This document shows positions 8,656 through 16,797 of a stretch of DNA of 32,928 bases, piece by piece. How positions within the stretch are numbered: the first letter of the stretch is position 1; each line of letters starts with the position of its first letter. Where the stretch lies: positions 1-32,928 of the forward strand of contig JAUNVD010000023.1 in assembly GCA_030537855.1 (NCBI GenBank), read 5' to 3'. Below the pieces are notes generated by a model, which did no database searches, had not been told where the DNA came from, and saw only the letters and a program-made list of their open reading frames with translations. The position numbers and the translations under genes were made by a program. The stretch comes from Tissierellia bacterium (GTDB taxonomy: Bacteria > Bacillota > Clostridia > Tissierellales > Peptoniphilaceae).

Positions 8656-9672
8656 TCATCCCCATTTCACAATATTGGCAGCCCACACATAACCTATACC
8701 TGCTGCAATCATACATACCACGTCGCCATCTTTAATTTTTCCCTCCTCTAAACCTAGTTTCAATGATAATATTGCGTCTATTTGACCCATATGTCCATAA
8801 TCTTCTAGATAAACTGTTTGATCTGAAGTTTTTCCTAAAGCTTCTAACATTTGATTATGTCCACTTCTTTTAATATGCAAGATATCTACAAAATCGATAT
8901 CCTCACGAGTATATCCGCTTTTTTCACATGCTTTGTCAATACATTTAAACCAATTAGGAAAAGAAACTTCATTTAATCGATCTTTCATTTTTTTAGCATC
9001 CAATAAACGTAAAGAATGGTATGCCTCATCTAAATTATCTTCATTGATTGGGTTTTTTGTACCACCATATTCTACTCCAGCAGTGTGAACCAGAGAACCA
9101 TCTGAAATCAAATGAGTTCCTAATAATAAGTTTTTATTATAGTTCTTTTTCAGTAAAATGGCACCTCCACCAGCTGAAAGATCATACATAAATGATACAT
9201 TGTTATCTGTGTAATCAATATAATCTCCGTTACGATAACCACCTGCAACTAATACCATATTTATATCTTCATCGGCTATTAACATATCCTTCGCCATTTT
9301 CATTGCAGATATGGTAGAACAACATCTGTTTTGTACATCAACAGCCCAAGCATTTGTTGCTCCTATTCGATCTTGAATATAACAAGCACTTGTCGTTAAA
9401 GGATATTCTTTCCACTCTTCCCCAAAACATATAATAGCATCAATATCCTTAGGATCTACACCAGTGTTTTCAATACAATCAATTGCAGCTAATGCACCCA
9501 TTTCTTGAGTACCTTCTTTTTCATTTGCTATAAATTTTCTATGAATTCCAAGTTTCTCTTTAATTGCTTCTTCAGTCCAGTTTCCTTTTGTCCATTCTGA
9601 AATATCTTTAGCGGTTACTGTTTGCTCTGGAAAATACATTCCCACCCCTACGATTCCTACATTATCGGCCAT
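8656..9672 (-). CDS. 3-oxoacyl-ACP synthase III-like (thiolase-fold) enzyme with altered triad
   Basis: 338 residues with a FabH/KAS III fold. The nucleophile is expected at Cys117 in DVQNRCCST, and His266 (LHIKRSGHNQ) aligns with the HQAN histidine of FabH. The third residue, Asn in the GNTSAAS motif of FabH, is replaced by His294 in YGHMGQID. The C-terminal ending GKIKDGDVVCMIAAGIGYVW matches the family. A Cys-His-His set is normal for KAS I/II but not KAS III, so this is unlikely to be the housekeeping fatty-acid enzyme. As first gene of an uptake/CoA-transferase operon it may cleave or condense an acyl chain, or transfer an acyl group. AAGGAGGGA precedes the ATG; the leader is about 85 bases. 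Confidence 0.88.
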   Translation of the reverse strand: MADNVGIVGVGMYFPEQTVTAKDISEWTKGNWTEEAIKEKLGIHRKFIANEKEGTQEMGALAAIDCIENTGVDPKDIDAIICFGEEWKEYPLTTSACYIQDRIGATNAWAVDVQNRCCSTISAMKMAKDMLIADEDINMVLVAGGYRNGDYIDYTDNNVSFMYDLSAGGGAILLKKNYNKNLLLGTHLISDGSLVHTAGVEYGGTKNPINEDNLDEAYHSLRLLDAKKMKDRLNEVSFPNWFKCIDKACEKSGYTREDIDFVDILHIKRSGHNQMLEALGKTSDQTVYLEDYGHMGQIDAILSLKLGLEEGKIKDGDVVCMIAAGIGYVWAANIVKWG

Positions 9673-9737
9673 AGTATCCCTCCTTAACGAAGTTTTACAT
9701 TCGTTTTCCTGCTTTTTAAAAAAATATACGTTTTAAC

Positions 9738-9751
9738 TGAATGTCCATTCA
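9738..9751. promoter_or_regulatory. Candidate TetR-family operator of the LIV/CoA-transferase operon
   Basis: TGAATGTCCATTCA is a perfect 6-bp inverted repeat with a 2-base centre. Its arms are identical to those of the FadR box known from Bacillus (TGAATG...CATTCA), though that box has a 6-base centre. It lies 14 to 27 bases downstream of the -10 hexamer, just after the expected transcription start, an ideal place for repression. The regulator is most likely the TetR protein encoded at the end of the operon (inference). Confidence 0.6.
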
Positions 9752-9764
9752 TGTTTATGATTTA

Positions 9765-9793
9765 ATCATAGCTCTTTTTCTTTCGTTTGTCAA
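9765..9793 (-). promoter_or_regulatory. SigmaA promoter of the KAS-like/LIV/CoA-transferase operon
   Basis: On the minus strand a perfect TTGACA (9793-9788), 17 bases, then TATGAT (9770-9765). A 13-base palindrome ATGATTTAATCAT (9757-9769) overlaps the -10 and might be a further binding site. Transcription should start near 9758, giving an 85-base leader. Confidence 0.8.
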
Positions 9794-10028
9794 ATACTTT
9801 TTCAAAATTTTTTCATAAATTTTTTAAACCTGTATTTTCCAATGTTTAAGGCGAGTTATATAATTCTATATAATGCTTTCGGATTGTTAGGCGTATAAAT
9901 GTGTATGAATGTTCATTTTTCATAATTTTATATTTTCATTATTTTAAATAGGTTGAATTATGTAAACGTTTCTTTTCATATCTTTTAAAGTCTTTATAAT
10001 AAGGTGATGATTAAAAGATTATTTATAC
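9794..10028. other. AT-rich intergenic stretch without a gene
   Basis: No credible coding frame is present. It holds a duplicated TATAAT (9859-9864 and 9869-9874) on the plus strand, an imperfect second TetR-type box TGAATG-TT-CATTTT (9906-9919), and a partial catabolite-response-like TGTAAACGTTT (9961-9971). A plus-strand transcript starting near 9880 could end at the hairpin at 10036-10054, so a small RNA of about 170 bases is possible but unproven. Confidence 0.3.
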
Positions 10029-10054
10029 AAAAAAATCTTGCCTTTAAGGCAAGA
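10029..10054 (-). terminator. Terminator of the small membrane protein gene
   Basis: Read on the minus strand, TCTTGCC pairs with GGCAAGA (7 bp, 5-base loop) and is followed by seven T residues (10035-10029). It lies 13 bases after the stop of the 10068-10400 gene. Confidence 0.85.
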
Positions 10055-10067
10055 CTAGATTTTCTAA

Positions 10068-10400
10068 TTATTTTTTATTAATTAATGCTTTCTTTTGTAA
10101 TGTATTTAAGACAGAAAAAATTATAATTATGATTCCTAAGGTAAGAGATGTTTTAATGACAGATTCCGATTTTGTAAAAATAATTAAGAATCCGATGCCG
10201 AAAATAAATGTAATCATCGTATATATAATTTTTTTAATAATTTCCTCTTCTGTCTTCAATATTTTATTTATCCATAAAATTTCTAACAGGAAAATCATCG
10301 ATCTTAGATATCCAGTTAATCCTTTTGTATATAAAAAAATACTAATACCAAAAATAAATATTGTCCATTTTATATAATTTTTATATCTTTTTAGAAACAA
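10068..10400 (-). CDS. Small hypothetical membrane protein
   Basis: 110 residues, very rich in Ile, Phe and Lys. Four hydrophobic stretches (about 11-30, 33-46, 57-77 and 84-101) predict a multi-pass membrane protein with short loops; a charged linker KTEEEIIKK sits between the second and third. No family is recognised. The start is TTG, chosen because AGGAGG stands 5 bases before it. It is a single-gene unit between the ribosomal operon terminator and its own terminator, with no clear promoter seen, so low read-through from the ribosomal operon is possible. Confidence 0.65.
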   Translation of the reverse strand: MFLKRYKNYIKWTIFIFGISIFLYTKGLTGYLRSMIFLLEILWINKILKTEEEIIKKIIYTMITFIFGIGFLIIFTKSESVIKTSLTLGIIIIIFSVLNTLQKKALINKK

Positions 10401-10470
10401 AGTTGCCTCCTTTTTATCAGTAGATCTTCATTGTAAATACGATCTTTAACTTATGTTCCTATTTTGTAAT

Positions 10471-10505
10471 AAAAAGGACTTGACACTATATTAGCGCAAG
10501 TCCTT
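10471..10505 (-). terminator. Terminator of the ribosomal protein operon
   Basis: On the minus strand AAGGACTTG (10505-10497) pairs with CAAGTCCTT (10482-10474), with further partial pairing inside, and ends in a T run. It lies 10 bases after the rplQ stop and closes the operon. Confidence 0.88.
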
Positions 10506-10514
10506 GTAATTTCG

Positions 10515-10856
10515 TTAAATTAATTCGATAATCGCCATTTCCGCCGAATCCCCACGACGTGGTCCTTTTTTCAAAATTCTAGTATATCCGCCATTTCGCT
10601 CTTCATATTTTGGAGCAATTTCTTCAAAAAGTTTAGTTACCACATCTTCGTCGTAAATGTAAGCCAGTGCTTGACGGCGTGCGTGTAAGTTACCTCTTTT
10701 TCCAAGGGTAATCATACGCTCTGCCATTCTTCTTGTTTCTTTTGCTCTTGGCACTGTTGTTTCAATTCTACCTTCTCTTAATAGTGAAGTTGTAAGGTTA
10801 CGAAGCATGGCTTTTCGATGAGCTGTTTCGCGACCTAATTTTCTTAACTTGGCCAT
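10515..10856 (-). CDS. rplQ: 50S ribosomal protein L17
   Basis: 113 residues, standard length for L17. It opens with the family sequence [16 protein letters not shown] and contains the ETTVPRAKE segment. L17 sits near the peptide exit tunnel on the large subunit. It is the last gene of the operon, 13 bases after rpoA, and is followed by a strong terminator. Confidence 0.97.
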   Translation of the reverse strand: MAKLRKLGRETAHRKAMLRNLTTSLLREGRIETTVPRAKETRRMAERMITLGKRGNLHARRQALAYIYDEDVVTKLFEEIAPKYEERNGGYTRILKKGPRRGDSAEMAIIELI

Positions 10857-10869
10857 GGGTATCCCTCCT

Positions 10870-11817
10870 TTATTCTTCTTCTTCTCGTAAACTTAGTCCC
10901 AGTTCAGCTAGTTTATTTTGTACTTCTTCCAGTGATTTCTTTCCAAGGTTACGAACTTTCATCATGTCTTCTTCGGTTCTTTGAGTCAATTCTTCGACTG
11001 TATTGATATTTGCTCGTTTCAGGCAGTTAAAACTTCTTACAGAAAGATCTAATTCTTCCACTGTCATTTCCAACACTTTTTCTTTTTGATCTTCTTCTTT
11101 TTCAACCATAATATTAACGTCACTAACATGTTCTGTCATGCTGATGAAAAGATCTAAGTGTTCTGTGAGTACTTTTGCTGCGAGACTTGTGGCTTCATCT
11201 GCCGGCATAGAGCCGTCAGTTTCCACTTCTAAGATTAAGCGATCGTAGTCTGTTCTTTGTCCCACACGAGTATTTTCTACGTTCCAATTTACTCTTCGTA
11301 TCGGGGTGTAGTTGGAATCTACGGGAATGACGCCGATTTCCACTATTTCATCTTTTTTAAGCTCCGAAGGTTCATACCCTCTTCCTCGTTCTACCACCAA
11401 GTCAATATAAACATCTGCGTCCTCGTTAAGAGTTGCAATATGATGTTCAGGATTTACAATTTCCACGTCAATGCCGGTGTTTATATCTCCCGCCAATAGC
11501 TCCCCTTCTCCGGATTTCTCAATGGTAATGTGGACAGGTTCATCCACATGACTTTTTAATACGATCCCTTTAATATTGAGGATCATCTCCGAAACGTCTT
11601 CTAAAACTCCGGGAATTGTAGCAAATTCATGTTCTACACCCCGAATATTCATAAAAGAAACGGCAGCTCCCGGCAGGGAGGACAAGAGCACCCGTCTTAA
11701 AGAGTTTCCAATGGTAATCCCATAGCCACTCTCCAAGGGCTCCACTACAAATCGACCAAATTTACCGTCTTCACTTAACTCTTCGATTTCTATACTGGGC
11801 TTTTCAATTTCTATCAT
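10870..11817 (-). CDS. rpoA: DNA-directed RNA polymerase subunit alpha
   Basis: 315 residues. The N-terminal assembly domain (1 to about 230) includes [20 protein letters not shown], which contacts the beta subunits. After a charged linker (EKEEDQKEK) the C-terminal domain (about 250-315) carries the helix-hairpin-helix that binds UP elements and activators. The frame opens at 11862, but ATG 11817 is the family start (MIEIEKP) with AAAGGAGGG upstream. The 59-base gap to rpsK is where many Clostridia encode rpsD; no S4 frame is present here. Confidence 0.97.
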   Translation of the reverse strand: MIEIEKPSIEIEELSEDGKFGRFVVEPLESGYGITIGNSLRRVLLSSLPGAAVSFMNIRGVEHEFATIPGVLEDVSEMILNIKGIVLKSHVDEPVHITIEKSGEGELLAGDINTGIDVEIVNPEHHIATLNEDADVYIDLVVERGRGYEPSELKKDEIVEIGVIPVDSNYTPIRRVNWNVENTRVGQRTDYDRLILEVETDGSMPADEATSLAAKVLTEHLDLFISMTEHVSDVNIMVEKEEDQKEKVLEMTVEELDLSVRSFNCLKRANINTVEELTQRTEEDMMKVRNLGKKSLEEVQNKLAELGLSLREEEE

Positions 11818-11876
11818 ATGCCAATGCCCTCCTTTATCGGGTACTGTATAGTTCTCTACCACTTGGTCCCCAAGGA

Positions 11877-12272
11877 TTAAACTCTACGACGTTTTGGTGG
11901 TCTACATCCATTATGAGGAATGGGTGTAACATCCTTAATCATCGTAACTTCCAATCCGTTAGCCTGTAATGAACGAATTGCTGCCTCTCTTCCGGATCCA
12001 GGTCCTTTTACGAATACCTCTACAGATTTTAAACCATGCTCTTTTGCTTTTGTAGCTGCTTCTGGTGCTGCTTCTTGTGCTGCAAAAGGTGTGGATTTTC
12101 TTGATCCACGGAATCCTAATTGTCCAGCACTTGCCCAAGAAATAACATTTCCGCTCATGTCTGTTAAGGTAACCATGGTGTTATTAAAGCTGGAAGCGAT
12201 ATGGGCTTGACCCTTTTCTATATTTTTACGAACTCTTCTACGAGAGCGTGATGTCGTCTTCTTTTTCGCCAA
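11877..12272 (-). CDS. rpsK: 30S ribosomal protein S11
   Basis: 131 residues, standard for S11. It has the basic N-terminus, the conserved [11 protein letters not shown] and the C-terminal [12 protein letters not shown]11 lies on the small-subunit platform near the mRNA exit. It is separated from rpsM by 14 bases. Confidence 0.97.
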   Translation of the reverse strand: MAKKKTTSRSRRRVRKNIEKGQAHIASSFNNTMVTLTDMSGNVISWASAGQLGFRGSRKSTPFAAQEAAPEAATKAKEHGLKSVEVFVKGPGSGREAAIRSLQANGLEVTMIKDVTPIPHNGCRPPKRRRV

Positions 12273-12286
12273 TCTGATACCTCCCT

Positions 12287-12649
12287 TTATTTCTTCTTAG
12301 ATACGAGCTTTTTCGGTCCCTTACGGGTTCTTGCATTTGTTTTTGTATTTTGTCCTCTTACGGGAAGTCCTCTTCTATGACGAATTCCGCGATAGCAGTT
12401 GATTTCTCGTAGTCGTTTTATATTCATCGCAACGTCACGTCGTAAATCACCTTCTACGTTATATTTATCGATTTCTGCACGTAGAGCTGCTACTTCCGCT
12501 TCTGTCAAGTCTTTTACTCTTGTGTCAAAATCAATTTCTGTATTTTTTAGAATTTCTTGAGCTCTTGAGCGTCCGATTCCAAAAATATATGTTAAACCGA
12601 TTTCGATTCTTTTATCTCTTGGTAAGTCAATACCGGCAATTCTTGCCAT
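12287..12649 (-). CDS. rpsM: 30S ribosomal protein S13
   Basis: 120 residues with the S13 opening [19 protein letters not shown] and the C-terminal [19 protein letters not shown] tail that reaches the P-site tRNA. It forms the intersubunit bridge at the small-subunit head. rpmJ ends 18 bases upstream. Confidence 0.97.
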   Translation of the reverse strand: MARIAGIDLPRDKRIEIGLTYIFGIGRSRAQEILKNTEIDFDTRVKDLTEAEVAALRAEIDKYNVEGDLRRDVAMNIKRLREINCYRGIRHRRGLPVRGQNTKTNARTRKGPKKLVSKKK

Positions 12650-12667
12650 CTATTCATACACCTCCCG

Positions 12668-12781
12668 TTAGCCTTGTCGTTGTTTATGTTTTGGATTTTC
12701 ACAGATGACCATTACTCGTCCATTTCTCTTTATTATCTTACATTTTTCACACATCTTTTTTACAGATGGTCTTACTTTCAT
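12668..12781 (-). CDS. rpmJ: 50S ribosomal protein L36
   Basis: 37 residues, found by reading the infA-rpsM gap. It starts [14 protein letters not shown] and has the zinc ligands Cys11, Cys14, Cys27 and His32, so it is the zinc-binding (C+) form of L36. An AGGAGGGA ribosome-binding site precedes the ATG. Position between infA and rpsM is the normal one. Confidence 0.95.
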   Translation of the reverse strand: MKVRPSVKKMCEKCKIIKRNGRVMVICENPKHKQRQG

Positions 12782-12797
12782 AGCATTCCCTCCTACC

Positions 12798-13016
12798 TTA
12801 CTTTTTGCGCCAAGTAATTCTACCGCGAGTTAGATCGTAAGGAGAAAGTTCCACCGTTACTCGATCTCCCGGTAGGATTCTGATATAGTTCATTCTCAGC
12901 TTTCCGGAAATATGAGCCAAAATTTCATGACCGTTTTCCAACTTCACTTTAAAATTGGTGTTTGGTAACGCATCTGTAACCGTACCTTCTACCTCAATGA
13001 CATCTTCCTTCGCCAT
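12798..13016 (-). CDS. infA: Translation initiation factor IF-1
   Basis: 72 residues, the exact usual length, forming a single S1/OB fold ([13 protein letters not shown], then [23 protein letters not shown]). IF-1 fills the A site of the 30S subunit during initiation. It lies between the KOW protein gene and rpmJ as in most Firmicutes. Confidence 0.97.
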   Translation of the reverse strand: MAKEDVIEVEGTVTDALPNTNFKVKLENGHEILAHISGKLRMNYIRILPGDRVTVELSPYDLTRGRITWRKK

Positions 13017-13035
13017 AACGAAGCAAACCTCCTTT

Positions 13036-13302
13036 TTACTTTTCTCGAAAAGGTTCTAAATGCTTTCTGATGTAGCTATCATTCCAATGAATTGAAGTTG
13101 TATCTATTGGTATGACTGTATTCGTCACCATGATGTGTTTGATCTTTTTCAATTTCGGTTTTGAAAGTTTCCGAAGATCTCCATCCACCAGAGTTAAATA
13201 GCTCTCATCTTTGATTTCCAGGACCATAAAAAATCGATCCTTATCTCTACCGGCCTTGGATTTGACGACTTGTCCCGGAACGATTCCTGTTGTCCTATCC
13301 AT
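13036..13302 (-). CDS. KOW domain RNA-binding protein (L14e-like)
   Basis: 88 residues. A KOW-type beta barrel fills the N-terminal part ([21 protein letters not shown]), followed by a basic [14 protein letters not shown] stretch. This small family regularly stands before infA in Firmicutes and is thought to bind RNA; its role is not settled. The frame opens with TTG 13308, but TAAGG is one base from it and 7 bases from ATG 13302, which is therefore preferred. It follows adk directly; the methionine aminopeptidase gene often found between the two is missing. Confidence 0.88.
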   Translation of the reverse strand: MDRTTGIVPGQVVKSKAGRDKDRFFMVLEIKDESYLTLVDGDLRKLSKPKLKKIKHIMVTNTVIPIDTTSIHWNDSYIRKHLEPFREK

Positions 13303-13311
13303 TGGCAAACC

Positions 13312-13956
13312 TTACTGTTCCAATCCCGCTACAATATCGTTAAATACTGCATCGATTTCTTGGGCTCCGTTTACGTTTAACAAAAGTCCTTGGGCTTTAT
13401 AGTAATCAATGAGAGGAGAGGTTTGATTCGTATACACTTGAATCCGATTTTTTACTGTTTCCTCTGTATCATCATCTCTTTGAATAAGTGTTGTATGATC
13501 GATGTCACATTTACCTTCTTCTTCCGGTGGGTTAAATGTCACATGATAGGTAGCTCCACAGGTTTTACAAACTCTGCGACCTACCGCTCTTTCTATTAAA
13601 AGCTCTGGATCGACCATAATATTAATGGCTCGATCTAAAGAGATGCCCAGTTTTCTAAGTTCTGCATCCAAGGCAACAGCTTGTGCAGTTGTTCTTGGAA
13701 ATCCATCTAATAAAAAACCTTCTTTACAATCTTCTCTTGTGATTCGTTCTTGTACCAAAGCAATTACCAATTCGTCCGGGACCAAAGACCCCTTATCCAT
13801 ATAGTCTTTTGCCTTTTTTCCCAAGTCTGTTTCATCTTTAATATTTTCTCTTAGTATATCTCCTGTGGAAATATGTGGAATCTTATATTTTTTAACGATA
13901 AAATCCGCTTGAGTGCCTTTTCCGGCACCTGGTGGACCTAGTATTATCAGTCTCAT
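13312..13956 (-). CDS. adk: Adenylate kinase
   Basis: 214 residues, the long-type adenylate kinase that interconverts ATP plus AMP and two ADP. The P-loop GPPGAGKGT is at 7-15 and the NMP-binding arginine in the STGDILR region. The LID domain carries a zinc site Cys130, Cys133, Cys150 and Asp153, the Cys3-Asp form known from Bacillus. It follows secY by 9 bases. Confidence 0.97.
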   Translation of the reverse strand: MRLIILGPPGAGKGTQADFIVKKYKIPHISTGDILRENIKDETDLGKKAKDYMDKGSLVPDELVIALVQERITREDCKEGFLLDGFPRTTAQAVALDAELRKLGISLDRAINIMVDPELLIERAVGRRVCKTCGATYHVTFNPPEEEGKCDIDHTTLIQRDDDTEETVKNRIQVYTNQTSPLIDYYKAQGLLLNVNGAQEIDAVFNDIVAGLEQ

Positions 13957-13965
13957 TTGTCCTCC

Positions 13966-15243
13966 TTATTTCAAGAATCCTCTGTAATGTCTCATTAACA
14001 TTTGTTGTTCGATGATTCTAGCTGTTTCAAGGATTACACCGACGACGATGATCATTGATGTTCCTCCGAAGTTAAAGTGCATACCAGATGCTTTTGTTAA
14101 AAAGTAAGGTATCACTGCTAAGAATGATAGTACAATCGCTCCAGGGAATACTAAACGATTCACCGTTCTATTTAAATAATCAGAAGTTGATCGTCCCGGT
14201 CTAATACCCGGAATAAATCCTCCATTTTGTTGTAAGTTCTTTGAATATTCAACAGTGTTAAATTGAATGGTCGTATAGAAAAATGTGAAGAATATAATTA
14301 ATAACACTGTAACAATGGAATAAAGCCAAATTCCTGGTCCTCCTTGTGGAGAAAACCATCTGGTCACAAATCCTGCAAAGGATGAACTTGGTTTAAACGT
14401 TGCTATGGTTGCAGGGATTGCAACAATAGAGTTGGCAAAGATTATAGGCATAACCCCACTCATAAGAACTTTAATAGGGATATGGGTGGACTGACCACCG
14501 TACATCTTTCTTCCCACCACTCTTTTGGCGTATTGTACTGGGATCCTTCGTTCCCCTTCATTCATGGCTACAACGATAACAATAATTGCAAGTGCCACAA
14601 AGACAAAGAGTAATAAGAATACCCATGAAGATCTTCCTGCTAAAACCATTTTAGTAGAATTTATAATATCTAAGGGGAATCTTGATACAATTCCAGCAAA
14701 GATGATTAGTGAAATTCCATTACCAATTCCTTTTTCTGTAATCAATTCACCAATCCATATTAAAAAACTGGTTCCTGCTACGATAGATAGTATAATAGTC
14801 GCATTTTCCAAAGGACCAACAGCTGTAACTGCTCGTCGGAAAATACCAAATGTATATCCAATAGCTTGTACAAGGGCAAGAGCAACTGCTAAATATCTTG
14901 TATATTTTGCAATTTTCTTACGTCCGATTTCTCCTTCTTTGGATAAAGCTTCTAGGCTTGGTAATGCTACAGTTAATAATTGTAATACGATGGATGCAGT
15001 GATATATGGATATATATTTGCTGCAAATATCGTATACTTACTAAAGTTACCCCCAGCCATTAAGTCCATAAAGGACAGTAGATTCGTTTGGTTTCGGTTA
15101 AAGACTTCTGCAATTAACGCCTTATTCATAAATGGAACAGGGATTGCAGAACCTACTCGATAAACCAATAGCATTAATAGGGTAAAAATCATTTTTTTCC
15201 GAATCTCAGGAATTTTCCACGCATCTCTAAAGGTTTGAAGCAA
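13966..15243 (-). CDS. secY: Protein translocase subunit SecY
   Basis: 425 residues with ten membrane segments, the channel of the Sec translocon. The typical N-terminus FRDAWKIPEIRKKMIFTLLM, the plug region near 60-75 and the cytoplasmic loop RRIPVQYAKR are visible. The start is TTG 15243, supported by GAGGTGAT at 5-base spacing. It begins one base after the rplO stop, so translation is probably coupled. The rare start may limit synthesis relative to ribosomal proteins. Confidence 0.97.
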   Translation of the reverse strand: MLQTFRDAWKIPEIRKKMIFTLLMLLVYRVGSAIPVPFMNKALIAEVFNRNQTNLLSFMDLMAGGNFSKYTIFAANIYPYITASIVLQLLTVALPSLEALSKEGEIGRKKIAKYTRYLAVALALVQAIGYTFGIFRRAVTAVGPLENATIILSIVAGTSFLIWIGELITEKGIGNGISLIIFAGIVSRFPLDIINSTKMVLAGRSSWVFLLLFVFVALAIIVIVVAMNEGERRIPVQYAKRVVGRKMYGGQSTHIPIKVLMSGVMPIIFANSIVAIPATIATFKPSSSFAGFVTRWFSPQGGPGIWLYSIVTVLLIIFFTFFYTTIQFNTVEYSKNLQQNGGFIPGIRPGRSTSDYLNRTVNRLVFPGAIVLSFLAVIPYFLTKASGMHFNFGGTSMIIVVGVILETARIIEQQMLMRHYRGFLK

Positions 15244-15244
15244 C

Positions 15245-15694
15245 TTATATCACCTCTGCCTTTCCTCCCGCAGCTTCTATTTTCTCTGCGGCAGCTTTTG
15301 AAAAGTGATTTGCTTTTACATTTACCTTCTTTGTAATGTCCCCTTTTCCTAAAATACGAATTCCGTCTTTTGCTTTTGCTGCTTTAATAATACCTTCTTC
15401 GACTAATGTATTTAAGTCAATATTCGCTCCGTCTTCAAAGCGATTTAAATCTTCCACATTTAAAACTGCATATTGCTTTTTAAATATATTTGTAAATCCA
15501 CGTTTTGGTAAACGACGGAATAAGGGCATTTGTCCCCCTTCAAATCCTGGTCGTACACCTCCACCGCTACGGGCGTTTTGGCCTTTATGGCCTCTTCCGG
15601 AGGTTTTTCCTGTCCCGGAACCAATGCCTCGACCTACACGTTTCTTTGCTTTTACACCGCCACCTTCGGCTGGTCGTAAGTCATGCAACTTCAT
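15245..15694 (-). CDS. rplO: 50S ribosomal protein L15
   Basis: 149 residues starting [12 protein letters not shown], followed by the glycine/arginine-rich [19 protein letters not shown] segment that threads into 23S rRNA. An in-frame GTG at 15703 is part of the AAGGAGGTG ribosome-binding site, so ATG 15694 is the start. It lies 13 bases after rpmD. Confidence 0.97.
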   Translation of the reverse strand: MKLHDLRPAEGGGVKAKKRVGRGIGSGTGKTSGRGHKGQNARSGGGVRPGFEGGQMPLFRRLPKRGFTNIFKKQYAVLNVEDLNRFEDGANIDLNTLVEEGIIKAAKAKDGIRILGKGDITKKVNVKANHFSKAAAEKIEAAGGKAEVI

Positions 15695-15707
15695 GAAGTC
15701 CACCTCC

Positions 15708-15884
15708 TTAGTCCAGTACTTCTACCATAAAATCTATGGACTGTATCATTCCTCGAATTTGAGGAGTATCTTTCTTTTCAATTACTTGGCCAACTTTTTT
15801 GAACCCAAGTGCCTTTACGGTCTTTTTATGGTTTTCCACTCTGCCAATGGGGCTTCGGACCAATTTAATGCGTATTGTTTCCAT
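15708..15884 (-). CDS. rpmD: 50S ribosomal protein L30
   Basis: 58 residues, found by reading the gap between rpsE and rplO. It begins [15 protein letters not shown] and continues KTVKALGF and [14 protein letters not shown], all L30 family features. AAGGGGGTT precedes the ATG. The order rpsE-rpmD-rplO is the normal spc order. Confidence 0.95.
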   Translation of the reverse strand: METIRIKLVRSPIGRVENHKKTVKALGFKKVGQVIEKKDTPQIRGMIQSIDFMVEVLD

Positions 15885-15896
15885 TGTTTAACCCCC

Positions 15897-16403
15897 TTAT
15901 CCTAAAATCTCTTCTACGGACTTACCGCGAAGTTTCGCCACACTTTCTGCCGTTTTCAAGTTTGTCAGTGCAACTAATGTTGCGTTTACAATATTTTGTG
16001 GGTTACTTGTTCCAATATTTTTAGTACGAATATCTGAAATTCCAGCTAACTCACATACGGCACGTACTGCACCACCTGCAATAACTCCAGTACCTGGAGC
16101 AGCAGGCTTTAAAAATACTCTTCCTGCGCCGAATACTCCTGTAGTTTGGTGAGGAATCGTGCTGTCCACAAGGTTGACTTTCACAACGTTTCTCTTTGCG
16201 GCTTGAGCGGCCTTACGAATGGCTTCTGGAACTTCAAGTGCTTTTCCTGTCCCCATTCCAACATGTCCGTTTTTATCTCCAACCACTACTAGGGCGCTGA
16301 ATCTAAAGTTTCTACCACCCTTTACAACCTTTGCTACTCGGTTGATGGAGACAACTCTTTCTTCTAAGTCCAATTCTCCTGCATCAATAAATGAACGTTT
16401 CAA
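15897..16403 (-). CDS. rpsE: 30S ribosomal protein S5
   Basis: 168 residues. The N-terminal double-stranded-RNA-binding part has [17 protein letters not shown], and the C-terminal part has VPHQT-like [20 protein letters not shown]5 supports translational accuracy near the A site. It is 17 bases after rplR. Confidence 0.97.
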   Translation of the reverse strand: MKRSFIDAGELDLEERVVSINRVAKVVKGGRNFRFSALVVVGDKNGHVGMGTGKALEVPEAIRKAAQAAKRNVVKVNLVDSTIPHQTTGVFGAGRVFLKPAAPGTGVIAGGAVRAVCELAGISDIRTKNIGTSNPQNIVNATLVALTNLKTAESVAKLRGKSVEEILG

Positions 16404-16420
16404 TATTTCCCCTCCTTTGT

Positions 16421-16783
16421 TTAGAATTTTAATCCGGCTTCTCTTGCAGCTTCTGCAAGTGCTTTTATTTTTCCGTGATAAATATATCCGCTACGGTCAA
16501 AGACTACTTCTTCAATACCTTGATCTAAAGCTCGTTTTCCAATTTCTTTTCCAATGGCCTTTGCAGCTTCTACATTTCCAGTTTTTTCTAAGTTTAAGGA
16601 TTTTTCAACAGTAGATGCACTTACCAATGTATGACCTTTATCGTCATTTATTATTTGAGCATAAATGTGTTGACCGCTACGATATACACAAAGTCTGGGT
16701 TTTTCGGCAGTTCCGGAGATTTTGCGTCTCACGCGAGCGTGTCGTTTTTTTCTGCTTTGGTTTTTATCAATTCTTTTTAACAC
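16421..16783 (-). CDS. rplR: 50S ribosomal protein L18
   Basis: 120 residues, a 5S rRNA-binding protein. The N-terminus is basic ([20 protein letters not shown]), and the core has [16 protein letters not shown] and the C-terminal [19 protein letters not shown]. The start codon is GTG 16783, behind AAAGGAGGAGGAA, so L18 uses a less common start than its neighbours. Confidence 0.97.
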   Translation of the reverse strand: MLKRIDKNQSRKKRHARVRRKISGTAEKPRLCVYRSGQHIYAQIINDDKGHTLVSASTVEKSLNLEKTGNVEAAKAIGKEIGKRALDQGIEEVVFDRSGYIYHGKIKALAEAAREAGLKF

Positions 16784-16797
16784 GTGTTCCTCCTCCT

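Noticed and set aside
9961-9974. Catabolite-response-element-like TGTAAACGTTT
   Set aside because: Only the first half fits the cre consensus; the required C and flanking W positions fail, and it is about 170 bases upstream of the operon -35.
14525-15163. Plus-strand open frame of 212 codons opposite secY
   Set aside because: It is the antisense shadow of secY, lacks a ribosome-binding site and any recognisable fold.
15336-15905. Plus-strand open frame of 189 codons opposite rplO/rpmD
   Set aside because: Antisense shadow of ribosomal protein genes, Pro/Phe/Arg-rich, with no initiation signal.
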